Of a stretch of DNA of 64,000 nucleotides, positions 49,279 through 61,253 are shown one piece after another. A program made the position numbers and the translations under genes. This DNA is from Onchocerca volvulus. Its lineage: Eukaryota > Nematoda > Chromadorea > Rhabditida > Onchocercidae. How positions within the stretch are numbered: position 1 is the stretch's first letter; each line of letters starts with the position of its first letter. The stretch is from positions 14,954,455 to 15,018,454 of the forward strand of contig HG738139.1 in the NCBI GenBank assembly GCA_000499405.2, written 5' to 3'. The notes under the pieces were generated by a model. That model was not told where the DNA came from. It made no database searches and was given only the letters and a program-made list of their open reading frames with translations.

Positions 49279-51649
49279 CATGTCGCTTGAGCTCCGCCTT
49301 TAATGACATACTCTCCGGTTGATTCAATCGGATGAAAATTAGTCGCTCCAATGGTGAATTTTAAGATTTTAAAATGGAAAATGGAAAGACTTAAATCTTT
49401 TCTTTTTCACCATTTTGCTAAAGAATATTTAGGAGTGAAAAATAGAAAAATAGTTAAATTTATGAAATAGGATAAGTTTTCCGGACGGAAAATTTATCGG
49501 AGATGATTCAAAAATGAAAAGAATAATCAAAAGTTAATATATCACCTTCGTATTATTTAAATTTACTAAATGACATTTACCGTATGCTATGACTCTTAAT
49601 TTGCTCTATTCATCATCTATCTCGAACCGGACTATTTAATCTGAAAAGAATGGATTAAAGGGCAGGGAATAAGAAGAAAATATGACGGTAATTGCTTAAT
49701 ACTTATTGATTAAAATTTTAATTCAAATTTTAAAATGAAAATGAACATTTCAGGAAAATTATTATACATTCTGATTGCACTAACATAGATAAAATAGAAA
49801 TTTCACTAATTATAGTTTAATTTTTTAAGCATTAATGAGTAAATTTATAACTGAAAGATTTCGAATATATCGGAAATTAATATGTGAGCAAATCTTACAA
49901 TTTTAATTTAATTGTTTAACATGACATTAAGCTAAAAGCAAAAATAATATTTCTAAAATAAATTCATAGTTTAACGGATTCAAAAATGTATCAAAAATTA
50001 TTTGAAAATTTAATTTTTTTTTTCTGATATAATATTTTTGTTTTTAACAAATCTCTAAGAACCATCTTTTTCCGATTCATTGTTTTTCCTAACTAACTAA
50101 AAAACCAGAATTGGCATCGTGATCTAACCTAATTTAGTAAATTATCCGTTTCATGTTTGTTTTTCATATCATATAAATAAAAAAGTTCTCGTCATTTATT
50201 GAGTAAATCAACTTTTCTTCACTAGGAATGTCATGAATTTAGAAATTCAAGGAGAAAAAAAATTTGTTTTATAGAATGAACAATTATTAATTGATTAATG
50301 ATTAAAATTAACTAAAAGATTAAGGTATTTATATATGTTACAACAAATTTCTCTCACATTCTTTAATCCTTTATTGGTTATTAAACAATCCGGAAAAAAG
50401 TCCCGTTAAAATATACTTATCAGGAATAATATCCGTATTATCAATATGTTAAAATTTTAGCCGTAAATTATATCAATTTCTGAATAATGTGTACAATATT
50501 TAAAATTCGCAATTCAATTTTTCCAATTACATTCGATGTTTTATCATAAAAATTGAAATTTTTTATCACAATTATAATCAAAATACCGTACACCAGCAAT
50601 GATTCGTGCTTTTTTAATTTCTCTTTGAGATAGGGATAAGAGAAAAAACAGTGTGAAATGATACGGTCAATTATAGCCTTCCGGATGATGACATTATCGC
50701 TTCAAAAAAAAAAAGAAAAAAAAAAAAGAAAAAATGCAATGAATCATTGAAAAACTTAGATGATGAATTTTCATTTTTAACTTTGTTGCAATTAAATATC
50801 CCATAATCTTTTTTGCTAAAATATTTATGAATTTTAGATTTTCGAAGAGAAATCCAATAAATATGTATGAGTTGAATTTTTTCCGGAAAGTTGAATTATT
50901 TGACGATTACTGTAAATTATCTGAGGATTACTGTAAGCAAAATCATTTATCGTATTTTAAGTTTCCATCCATTAATAATTTGTTCGTTGTTTTTTTTTTT
51001 TTTTTTTCTCTTTTGATCCTACCATTAAATTTATATTCTTAATCAGCGGTTAGATCAGTAGAAAAAGAAAATCATTATAATTGAACGGGTACTAATTGCT
51101 ACTAAAGGTCAAATTAATTGAAAATTTCTAAGTTCTAATTTTTAGAAATGTTATAAAAAAAAATGTTCCAATTTAAATTCCGCCAAGAATATGCCATTAA
51201 GGAATAATAATATCCAACGTAAATTTTGATATGGCATTAATAGTTAACAAAAGTTTTGAATATTTTCCAATTTTAGATTTCACTAAAATTTACTTATTTT
51301 CATTGCTTCTTTTCCTAATCACAGATTAAATCTATTTTCTCTTAGTCATACCAGCTTTCCCATTTATTTTTCTAATTTCGCTTCACTGATTCATACATTG
51401 AGTGAAATTGACTAATTCGTTATTTTGAAGTTTTTCAGCCTAGTTGAATTATTGAGTAAATAAATTCCAGAAATTCCCTGGGATATACTTATTTACTGAA
51501 TTTTATCATTTCGGAGAAAATTTATAATTTTGAAAAAATTAAGAAAAATTGAGAAAATTACGAAATCAACAGTATAGAGTGAAATTAAATATTCATCATC
51601 ATCTTGCCTAATACACTCAATTGTTAATATTTCCAAAGATAGAAATTAT

Positions 51650-51676
51650 ACAAAAAAAAAAAAAAAAAAAAAAAAA
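51650..51676 (+). repeat. Poly(A) tract
   Basis: Uninterrupted run of about 27 A just upstream of the candidate secreted-peptide exon. It could mark the end of an old retroinsertion or be replication slippage. Confidence 0.8.
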
Positions 51677-51739
51677 TCCCTCCTAACAAAAATTAAGATG
51701 TACAAATTCAAAGAGAAAGGAAAAATTTGAAACAAATAA

Positions 51740-51814
51740 ATGAAATATGCTGATTTGTGCGCGGTACTTTGCCTTACAGTATCAATCACCATAGGACAAG
51801 ATTCAGATCTTACG
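51740..51814 (+). CDS. Signal-peptide exon of an unresolved secreted protein
   Basis: ATG opens 25 codons, MKYADLCAVLCLTVSITIGQ followed by DSDLT, and ends at a perfect GTAAGT donor. It has a basic n-region, a hydrophobic core and a G-Q cleavage site. Downstream, 51920-51968 can be spliced in phase (acceptor TTCTCTAG, donor AGGTAAAAG), adding 16 complete residues that start FVLHCFNPILPE. Alternatively, the acceptor ending at 51969 leads to a stop after VKEDCLN. The rest of the gene was not resolved. A short secreted peptide, a gene with distant exons, or a decayed gene are all possible. Confidence 0.45.
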
Positions 51815-51969
51815 GTAAGTATCCTATAATCTTTTTAGATAATTCTACGATCATCAACAAAAATAATTATCACTGAGTATCAAGCAAGACAATCTATAAA
51901 AGATTTTTTCTTCTCTAGTTTGTACTTCATTGCTTCAATCCTATTTTACCTGAAACGTTTAATTTCAGG

Positions 51970-53128
51970 TAAAAGAAGATTGCTTAAATTGAAATTACGA
52001 ACCCAAATCATTCCATATACAATTTATTTATTTATTTTTTCTCGTCTCTTCAAAACTCTCTGTATTTCTTGTTCGCTCAAGATGATAATCATTTATGAGT
52101 TTTATGAAGGATAATTATTAAGCAAAAAGCAAATTATACATAATAGTTCGAATTTCAGTTTCAAAACTTATCTATAAATGTCGTTTTTCCTGCGATTATT
52201 TACATCAAAACATGCTTTATGATCTATAATTTTTTTTGTGTAATGTGTTTCACTAATCATAAAAATCCAATCATATATTTATATCATAGAAATATTAACT
52301 ACAATGTTAACAAATAACAAGAGGAAAAAAAAAAGGCAAAGATAATGTCAGAAAAAGTTTCAATCGAAAACAACACATAACTTACAAGCATGCCTAAATG
52401 ATATGTTTATGTTTTACAAAATTTTACTCGAAACTTATTTAGCATATAATATCAACAATTTCAAAGAGAAAAACAAGCAAATATAATAAATAATGATATT
52501 TAACAAAACCAGTCACTATCATCAAAAGGAATGAGTTCAATCATAAATAGTCTTTGAATTTTTTGCATGAGTATCGCTTCAGGAAATTCTAATAGTTTCA
52601 AAAATAATGTTTATTGAGATCATATTCAGGTTTCGATTTTGTGTTAGAAAGGAAGATATCTAAATTAGCGACATTTCGAATTTTTTGTAATTTTTTATAT
52701 ATCATCCATAAGATTGCAAATATCGATAAATATTTCAGAGTTTAAGAGCAGAGATTCCGAAAGCATTTTGTCTATTTGATTTCATAATCTTTTCAACCAG
52801 AAACAATATTATGTTTTGTTTAAAGAATTACTTCAAATTAATTGAATTAACTACTAATTAATTAATAATTGTACATACAAGAAAAAAACGCGAAATACAA
52901 AAAAAAAGCCTTGCTAGCTCTTAAAAAAACTTTTTAATGAAAAGACAATAAAAAAATAGATGAGCAGCTCATTAAATTTGAATAAACAAGTGAAATATGG
53001 CAGATGTATAGTTTTCCAACTTCTTTTTTTTAAACAATGTAAGGAAAAATAATCGACGAATCAGTTATAATTAAATTTAAAAAAAGTTTGAAATTCAAAA
53101 AAAAAAAATTATAATTTCTAATTTTTCG
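51970..53128. other. AT-rich region downstream of the secreted-peptide exon
   Basis: Some sequence here may belong to unresolved downstream exons of the gene starting at 51740 or to the 3' UTR of the ZDHHC6-like gene on the other strand. No cysteine-rich or domain-like open segment was recognised. Confidence 0.4.
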
Positions 53129-53337
53129 TCATAATCTTCGAGCACATATTCGCGGAAACCATCCCCTAACTACAATAATTTTTTCTTTTCCCAGTTCCGT
53201 TGTTGTTTTCTTCTCATCCAGTAAAGTGCCATAAAACCAATGTTTAGTAATTCGAGTTACCATCCAATGTTCACCAACCTGAAAAATCTAGTACTTTTTA
53301 TAGAACAAAAAAAAAAAAAAAAAGTTTTGAGAGTAAG

Positions 53338-53370
<33 letters not shown>

Positions 53371-56184
53371 ATTTTTAAAGTCCACCAACAAAATTGATTT
53401 CGAAATTCGAAATCTTGTAGTGAAAATTAAATTGAAAGTCAAGGAACAAATGATTATTAGAATTGACAACCTAAGCAAAAATAAAGAGAAGTTACACTCA
53501 CCTTCACCAGTTGTCGTGTTTCATCTGACCATGGTTGACAAAACCAAATACAAATGCCAAATTTAAGCGATGAACAATAACCACCCGAAAAATTTTGTAT
53601 AATTTCAACTTCATGAGCATTTTCTCGTTTGTATTTCTTTTGCAACAATTGCTCTTCCTAAAATACTTATTTCTTTATAATGAAAATTCTAAATTTTGTT
53701 TTATGAATTTAACAAAAAATGCTTTTAAATTTCACAACAATAAATGATACATTCATGAATTATTTGAAAAAAAAATGAGCTTTCAAAATGATTATGCCAT
53801 TTATCCTCAAGTAAATTGCACAAGAAACTTTACCAATGGAAACAATTTGTTTGTAATATTCTTTAATATAACAATAAAAAACCAATTTTTTTTTTCTTTT
53901 TTTTTTAAGAAATGAATGCTTCAAATCGATCAACTAATAAATAAATCAAAATGAAATGTGCTAAAAAATGTTATATATTTCTTTTGGACAAATTGATGAA
54001 TGTATTCGTGTATGCATTAGTGTGTATTAAAAATTAAAGAATTCATCACTATTAATACAACTTAACCAAACACAATGAATAATAATCCTCTAAATGGTTG
54101 GAATTAAAATCTTTGTTGTGACAAAAGTAGAGCCATACTTCAAAAGAAGCATGAAGGACATTGCCTCTACCATTATTACATGCGCGAACATTAAATAATG
54201 TTTGAATGAATATGTCGTCAATCTAAACTATTCAGAGAAACTTGAAAACTTCTTTTATTAGATCGAGGACGAAGTATAACACTGTTTTGTGAGGCTATAG
54301 CAATATTTAAAGGATACAAATTTTCCCTAATTAGTTTCGGAAAATACTGAACAAAAATTGGAACAAAAAATTGAATGTGACAATTTTTGTGAAAAACATA
54401 ACACTTTTTGGAATGCTACAGCAATATTTAAAAAAAAAATTAATCCTCTCCAATCATATTAGTTTCAGAAAAAATTGTAATAAAAATTAAAGTAAAAAAT
54501 TAAACCGGATACTTTTTGTTAAATTTTTTCCCTAAAAAATTTTTAAAAATAATATTTTCCATAATGCTACAGCAATATTTGAAGCAAAAAAAATTTCCCT
54601 TAAATCTCAGAAAATATGAAATAAAAAATTAAATCTGAAAATGTATGTGGATTTTACTTCCTTTTTCAACTTCTTCAGAACATGTAGCATCATTCAAAGC
54701 TACTTTTCTTTTAACGCTTCAACGGCTTTAATAGAGTACACTTAAAATTTAGTTTTTTCTGCGACAGCAATATTTTAAAGAAATTTTTCCTCATCGATCT
54801 CAAATATTACACGTACTTTTTAATATCATACAAGTTTTTTTAAATATTCACTTAACGTCACATTTCTTTTTTAAAAACACTACTATAATTTAATATTAAC
54901 ACTTCAAATATGAAAACATTTTCGAAACAAAAAGCCTTAATAAGTATAAATATTCCGGAATGTCTCGGAAATTTTCTATTGACTTCTTTCTTTTACTAGA
55001 GGAAAAAATAAAGTAGAATTGAAGTTGAATCAACCAAGAAACAGATAAAAGATAACAGATGCTTTAATAAAAAAATTATTTATATTTATGAAAAAGGTAA
55101 TAAATTTCTCTCATTAGAAAGATAAAATGGATTATCTGCAATGATTTATTTTTTATAAAACATACGGGCATTGGACTATTTTCACACAGATTTCCAAAAT
55201 CATTTTTGAATATTCGTAATTCTAAAAATTTTATTTTTTAAATAACGAACCGAAAGCGTAAACTGTGTAGTTGGATATCTGACAGGCCACCAAATTCCAT
55301 TTCCTTTTGGTATGCCATCCCATGTTAGCAACACATCGGAAATGTTACGACGCCATCCCAAATCGTAAGGATAAATAAATTCACTATTTCGCTCACGTGC
55401 GTTTGCTTTATCAACTATAACAAGTATGAATGACCGTAAGTATTTGATGCTAGCATTTGAAACTTAATATTAAATATTAATTACAAATACTGAATAAAAA
55501 TCAGCGGTAAATATAACTTCCCCTAGACAACGTACGATTTCTAAATGGTATAATTTTTTATCTTGCAAATTTTGCTTGGAAAATCTCTAACTGCAAACTG
55601 CATCTCAAATTTGTATAATTAAACTGTATTCATCTGAAGCATGACTGAAGCATTAGCATATTTTGCAAATACAACTTTTTCTGAGCAGACTGCAAAAAGC
55701 AATTAAATATTAACAAAGAATTTTTAAAATCGTTTCAATAAATATTACCAATATAATCTTCAATACAAGTACGATTCCGAATTATTCCTCGAATTTGTAA
55801 ACCTAATAAAAAACCGACTGAAATTACGACACCCAATGAAAGGCCAAATGCAAATATTATAAAAATAAATGAGTATAACGATAAAATAATCAGTTCATTG
55901 TTATCATCATAACTGAAATACCATACCTGAAATTACGAATATGAGTTTTTCCATTCTAACAAATAAATGACAAAATTCCAAAAATCTAAAGAGCATGAAA
56001 ATCGTAACTTCACAAATACCAAATTTTTTTTATACACGAAATTGCATACCACTGTATATTTGAAATAATATCGAGACACATATTGAAGTTAGGACACTTG
56101 TTTGAAATAATTTTCAGTTAAGAATCATGTATTTGAAAAGAACGTAAACTTGATTTCTGTGTGTTTAAAGATATTAATTATGAA

Positions 56185-56224
<40 letters not shown>

Positions 56225-58572
56225 ATAAACAATGAATGACTTTCAAATCAAATCCAAAATTATAGAATATGAACAAAGCAATGACAACTCGGAAAACGAC
56301 CATATTACGATTAATATTCAAGCAGAACTACGAAAAAAAGTGATAATGCTGCTTGTATATAATTTGTTATATAAAATGTGGCAAAGAATAAGCTCTCTTA
56401 ATAAGAAATGAATTCTATAGTTGTTGGGAAAAATTTCTTTTTCCAACAGATTCCATTTGTAGAGAAAAGCGAAAAAAAAAAAAAAACGTTTATCGAAAAT
56501 CACCCGCGATAAAAAACGATATAAAGTGGAAGATAAAATTATAGCAGCGTGAATGCAACCAAGTGTTGCTGAAGCAAGAAAGCGTACAAATAGTGCATGA
56601 TTTCGATGTCCAACACAATTATTTATCCAAGCTAAAAATATAATCTATCAAATAAAAAAAAAAAAAGAAAATAAAAGACAGACATTAAATTGGCGAGGAA
56701 AGTAATAGCTTACTCAATAAAATCAAATTATCATTCAGTTTTTAATTTCTACACTCAAGTTTAGAACAATTCAAATACTTATCTTTAAAATTGGTATAAT
56801 TTATGTTTGCAATTTACCCCTCTTTAAAAGCTGTTCTAATTCTAAACCTCCACGTCCAATGCGGTCCAATTTTTTTGAAATACAATCATACTTACGGCAG
56901 TGATGATCCATTTTGCAAACACAGCGACCACATTTTGAACAGTGATGAGCACGAGGTAATTTAAAACCGTCACATATTCGACAATATTGCAGTCGACTTT
57001 CGTCTTCCTAAATTGTCAAATTGAACATCCCAGAATTTTCATCCTACCAATTTCAAAAAATAAAGACATGACTATTCAAAAACGTTATTACTAACAGTAT
57101 TATTTTATGATAACGGCAGGACTCACACTTCCAAGAAACTGGCACTTTTCTTAATCTGTCCACTGAATAGAATGTCTACAGCTGCAAACAATACGGTAAA
57201 TTGTGTTGAAAATGATCCATACCTTTTTCGGTGGTTTCCAGTTGTATGGAGCGTATCCCGGACCAAAGAATGATGATTTGCTAAGATTAATTAAAGTCAG
57301 GTAATTAAATAATAAAAAAAGTGAAAGATCCAAAAATGAAGCTACTGTAGTTAAAGGCCACCACTGTAAATGCACATATGTCACAGCGACACCAATCTAG
57401 AAATAAAAAAAAAAAATCGAATTTTTCAAGAGATTTAAATATAGCCATGTGAAATACAAAAAAAAAAATCAAAAATTTCGAAAAAAAATGAAATTCTCTC
57501 CCAATTTAAAACAAAAAGAATGTTTCCATGCTAAAATTTCATTATATGTCCATGTTATAGAAAGATTTTTTAAAACACACAATTAATGTTATGCAAATCG
57601 CTGTCAATGGACCCCAGTGGAATAATCTTCGGAACATTGTTTTTCCCAAATCTCTTTTTATGTCACAATCACTACCATCATCCCAGTCTGGTGATTCGAT
57701 AATTTGATCTGTAAAGAACAAATCATCATTGATTTGATTTTGAAGCAAATATAAACTGCATAAAAAATAAGAGGAAATATTAATTTGTTTATTGGAATTA
57801 TAATGAGAACAAAATTATAAGTTTCAATCACTGACGAAAATTTTGCATGAAAAAGATTGGGAATTTTTTGAATATATTACTCATAAAAATTTTGGTGGTA
57901 GTGAATATGAAAAATAGTGTGTCAATTATCTACAACATGTTATGGACAATTTTTTCATCTAGAGAAAGCCAATTTAATAAGGAACATTGTTGAATAATTT
58001 CTGTGTAACAAACAACGCCTTATTGGTAGAGTAAAAAAAAATAAAAAGTCGGCTCAGAAATGGATACGAAACAAAATTACGTCAAGCAAGAGGTTTTCTT
58101 ACATATAGACACAAGAATAAAATTACAATGAAATTTAGAGGTAGAGAGCTCATAAACATGAAATTGGGCTGGGGAAATTAGAACGGTTGATTAGAGATAT
58201 CGAAGAAACTGCAAAGGTAGAATTAGTCCCTAAACAGCAAAGGAATCAATATTTTCAGCTCTAGTTGTTAAATGGCAAAACTTGTCTACTAGACTGTTAT
58301 CATTTCAATGTTAACAACCAAATGACGAAATAGGACCGAAAGCTCATCGTACTTTTGATTTTAACATTTTTGACGGAATTTCAACATCTTAATTTTAGAA
58401 TCTTATCTTTGAAATAGAAAAAGTAATAGAAGAGATTTATGAACTTACATTCAGCCACAGATAAATTCATATAAGTACCATTACTCGTTTCTATTTCATG
58501 ACTATTTGCTTTTCGATGCTTTAAAGCCATATGATCATTCAAGTTGTTACATTTATCTTCTTTTTGAAACAT
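53129..58572 (-). CDS. Palmitoyltransferase ZDHHC6-like (DHHC, SH3-like C-terminus)
   Basis: Nine-exon minus-strand model: 58572-58449, 57708-57581, 57396-57223, 57007-56896, 56631-56504, 55926-55749, 55414-55251, 53657-53502, 53278-53129. It totals 1314 nt in frame, 437 residues. It transfers palmitate to protein cysteines, and the vertebrate ortholog acts at the ER. The cysteine-rich domain runs from [16 protein letters not shown] to MDHHCPWINNC, with the catalytic DHHC at residues 176-179. Two membrane spans precede it (about 70-120) and two follow (about 190-265). The FIYPYDLGW and [15 protein letters not shown] blocks and the C-terminal GWFPRIC match ZDHHC6, including its SH3-like region. 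The N-terminus is about 50 residues longer than in human ZDHHC6. A TTGAATTGTAG acceptor lies 14 nt upstream of the ATG and could accept a spliced leader. Confidence 0.92.
54270..54780. repeat. Tandem repeat, about 140 bp unit, 3-4 diverged copies
   Basis: Copies are marked by GGAATGCTACAGCAATATTTA-type blocks near 54290, 54420 and 54565, with a further partial near 54760. They are separated by similar A-rich segments containing TTTCAGAAAA and ATTAAA. They lie in intron 7 of the ZDHHC6-like gene. Confidence 0.6.
56187..56223 (+). repeat. Poly(A) tract in ZDHHC6-like intron 5
   Basis: About 37 consecutive A on the plus strand. Another A tract of similar size is at 53339-53370 in intron 8. Both are intronic low-complexity sequence. 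The frames that read through them are artefacts. Confidence 0.85.
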
Positions 58573-58653
58573 TTATTTACCAGCTACAATTCAAACATTA
58601 ATAATATACAAAATTTACCTTTGACTTTTTTTTCCTTCAGGAGAAATTTAAAG

Positions 58654-59177
58654 CTATCGGTTAATCAGATGTCTGTTACAATCTAAGAATTTAATTATTC
58701 AAGTTCAAGTGTTCTGGTAATGTCAACAATTTAAATAATTCAAAGAATAGATATTGTATATTTATTCGAAAAAAAAAAACATATTTTACATATTTAGAAG
58801 GAAAAAAAAGAGAAAATTGTTTTTTTTTGACAAATGTCACGTTACACGCAATGTTACAATAAAAATACTAACAAAGGCAATAAATCCTTTTTTTTTTTCG
58901 ATTATATTTAACATGTGATAGAAAAAACAAAGCAGCTGCTTAATCTTATATATCAAATGTTATGTAACACATATTATTACCAATGAAAATATTATGTCAA
59001 AAACATACCTTTTTTTTTTTGCTTTTTTATATTCAGAAAAAAGCATGCAACACTTTCCCGTATTAATTAGCACGTAACACGTATTTCAGAAGCTAGAAAA
59101 CTATACCGATACAATCATCAGCATCTTGTAATAGAACACAATTGGTGGACTGGTCAGGTATTTCACAGTTGGCCGGT
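58654..59177 (-). CDS. Candidate last exons of a cysteine-rich protein upstream of ZDHHC6-like gene
   Basis: On the minus strand, 59177-59107 reads PANCEIPDQSTNC then VLLQDADDC with C-x8-C-x8-C spacing, between an ATATTAG acceptor and a GTATAG donor. It joins in phase to 58682-58654 (acceptor TTCTTAG), which adds CNRHLINR and a TAG stop. The stop is 81 nt from the ATG of the ZDHHC6-like gene, the short gap typical of nematode operons. The family is not recognised, and upstream exons were not found because the region beyond is transposon-rich. No clear AATAAA was seen in the gap. Confidence 0.35.
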
Positions 59178-59454
59178 CTAATATAATTCAAGAAATCATT
59201 GATATGTCCATTTCATTTAGAGAACTGGGAATGTTAGTAAAACTGTAGTTTGGAAGTAACCCGAGTGTTTTATATAGAAGAGATGTGTATATTTCCCAGA
59301 CAAATGAATCGATTATCTATATTGGGGCATAAATGATTAATTTTCTTTTCATCTTCCAACTGTTAAAAATTATGTGCATTTCTTTAAAATTTTAAATCAA
59401 TGTCATTTGTCTGGAATGTTGCAAGGACCAAAACTTGTGCGCTTTGAAATATTG

Positions 59455-59950
59455 TAAGCATTGTCTATCTGATCCTTTGTCCTGATTATCAATCTTTTAT
59501 CTAATTAATGTGTTGTAAGCCTCCGCCCCACAATCAAGATTAAGAGGATATAAAAAATTTTTCGAGTCAGTGAGGGATTCAGTGTCTTAAAGCAATGTTT
59601 TTTCTGAAAGCAATGTTGTCTTCAACATTCAGTGTCTAAAATATCAATTTCTTCAAAATCATTATCAGCGGTAGTTCACTTATAACTGAATTTCGGCACG
59701 TTTTCTGCAGCATGAGCGATAGTTTAGCAAGAGCAACAGTAGTGGTAGAGTGATGAGAGAACATAGAAAATACTACAGCATAGCTACTATTCAAACGATT
59801 GTTAGTATTCTTTTATTATTTACTGTGTAATGTTCATTCAATCCTTACCAGTGATATTTGTGTATAATATCGTATAAACCCAATAAAGGTTATTGTTGAC
59901 CTAGCAGAATCATAATAGCAAGAAGCGATCTCCATTCTTGTCGCAAATCC
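59455..59950 (+). mobile_element. Diverged LTR copy A
   Basis: Shares an ordered set of blocks with copy C (61254-61790): TCTATCTGATCCTTTGTCCT, TGTTGTAAGCCTC, a TATA-like GATATAAAAAA, a CAGTGTCT segment, TTTTATTATTTACTG, and an AATAAAGGTTATTGTTGACC end. A promoter-like TATA followed by a poly(A)-like signal is LTR organisation. A BEL/Pao or other LTR retrotransposon is likely, but the family was not resolved. Confidence 0.6.
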
Positions 59951-60349
59951 GAAAATAGTTTAGAATGTTAAAGAATTTCTATGTTAGCAAATCTATTGCA
60001 ACAATTGAAGTTTTCTTATAGCTAAACTACTTTTTCACTTCCTAATCATTTTCTAATCTCAAACCAATCTTATCAAAGTTTATGCATCTTTTGAAATATC
60101 ATGTAAATTATCTGGCGCGACAATCGTATATCCGGTAACCATATAATTCTTGACCATTTATCAGTGCTTCATTATCAATTGATTCTTAAATTTCGTTCAA
60201 TTCATTATTCTAAATAAATTTTCTCATAAGCTATTAGTCTCGCTATAAGGCGCCAATCTTTCCCCGCCTTAACCTACATTCTTTCCCCGAAAAGGGTCTC
60301 GAAACAAGTCAAAAACCAAAATTTTCCAAATGATGGAACTTTTTATGGC

Positions 60350-60800
60350 GTAAAATCGGCAACATCTATTCAACACATTTCTATGACAAATGGAGTGGAC
60401 ATGAATACTCATCACCATCAACAAGTGATTTCATTGATTCTTCAGCAATCGGTTCATTCAAAGCAGCGACAACAGATGTTGCAGGTTCAAAAACTCTGTT
60501 GCATGGCAATAAAAGTATATCAAACGACATAAAAAGGCGCATGATCAGTTAGCAAAAATTCCTGAAAGGTTTCGAAAATACATTCATGTTGTAACGTATC
60601 CAAATGATGGAGCTTCGATGCTTAAGGCAACTGATCGAAAGTTAAAGAACATTTCAATGGCTCCGAATTGGATAAATTTACTGTGGAGTTTGTGACATTT
60701 GACTCGGCTGAAGTTGACAGTACGCCTGTTTTTGTAATCTCTGTTTTGAAAACGCTGCCGAATATCTTCAGGATGGTTTATTTGCCATGAAGTTTCCTTA
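60350..60800 (+). pseudogene. Frameshifted relic of an RSBN1/DPY-21-family demethylase
   Basis: Three short frames read in succession resemble the RSBN1/KDM9 family, which includes C. elegans DPY-21. The first, about 60555-60640, reads RFRKYIHVVTYPNDGASML. The second, about 60640-60740, reads FNGSELDKFTVEFVTFDSAE. The third, about 60745-60790, reads NAAEYLQDGLFAMKFP. Each pair is separated by a frameshift, and stops follow in each frame. A Ser- and His-rich stretch upstream (from 60360) may be part of the same gene. No introns are visible, so it may be a retrocopy or a fragment carried by the adjacent LTR element. The family call is from memory of conserved blocks. Confidence 0.55.
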
Positions 60801-60837
60801 TATAATTATCATGTATTACTCATTTTTTGTTGTTTAT

Positions 60838-60985
60838 TATTGTAAAGGACGATATTGTTTATAATATCGTATAAATCCAATAAAGGCTATTGTTGACCTG
60901 GTCGAGTCATAACAACAAGAAGAATTCCAGTTAAACGAATCCAGAATCTCAAATTACAAACCAATCAAAATCCTTTTTCCCCGAA
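60838..60985 (+). mobile_element. LTR copy B, 3' part with primer-binding-like site
   Basis: Matches the right end of copies A and C: TATAATATCGTATAAATCC, AATAAAGGCTATTGTTGACC, then TGGTCGAGTCATAACAAC. The TGG-initial segment just after the LTR end is where a tRNA primer-binding site sits. In copy C the same site reads TGGCGGAGTCACAACA. Confidence 0.55.
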
Positions 60986-61021
60986 AAAGATATGTTCGAA
61001 AAACGATAATTGGATGACAAG

Positions 61022-61150
61022 ATGGAAAGAACTGAATTCTATATCAAGATGCTCATGAATATCAACGATAAATGGCCGGATTTCGTGCAAAAGATCTCAG
61101 CACAAATACAAAAACTGAACTACTTGCTTTCCTGCTTGAAAGAAGCCTGA
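61022..61150 (+). pseudogene. Probable gag N-terminal remnant
   Basis: Starts at an ATG shortly downstream of LTR copy B and its primer-binding-like site. It reads MERTEFYIKMLMNINDKWPD, then QKISAQIQKLNYLL, and stops at 61148-61150 after 42 residues. Position and helical character fit the start of a gag protein. Copy C follows within about 100 bp, so nearly all of gag and pol is missing. Confidence 0.45.
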
Positions 61151-61253
61151 AGAGCAGTATCTGGATACGATGTCGTGTGAGAAAACTTAAGCATTATTAA
61201 GCAATTATTAATACAAAAAATTCGTCAATACACTGGCAACCAAGAATTCGTTA

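Larger units (their letters stand above)
48360..51739. other. Upstream region of the aerolysin-like gene
   Basis: No supported gene. It contains CACGT-rich repeats (48502-48559, 48737), a repeated GTAGAACTTGATATATA motif (48661 and 48785), simple GAG and GTC tracts, and AT-rich sequence. It separates the divergent start sites of the aerolysin-like gene (-) and the secreted-peptide exon (+). Confidence 0.5.

Noticed and set aside
53240..53566. Open frames through the poly(A) tract on both strands
   Set aside because: Lys- or Phe-run proteins from a homopolymer. The minus strand here is the exon 8/9 region and intron 8 of the ZDHHC6-like gene.
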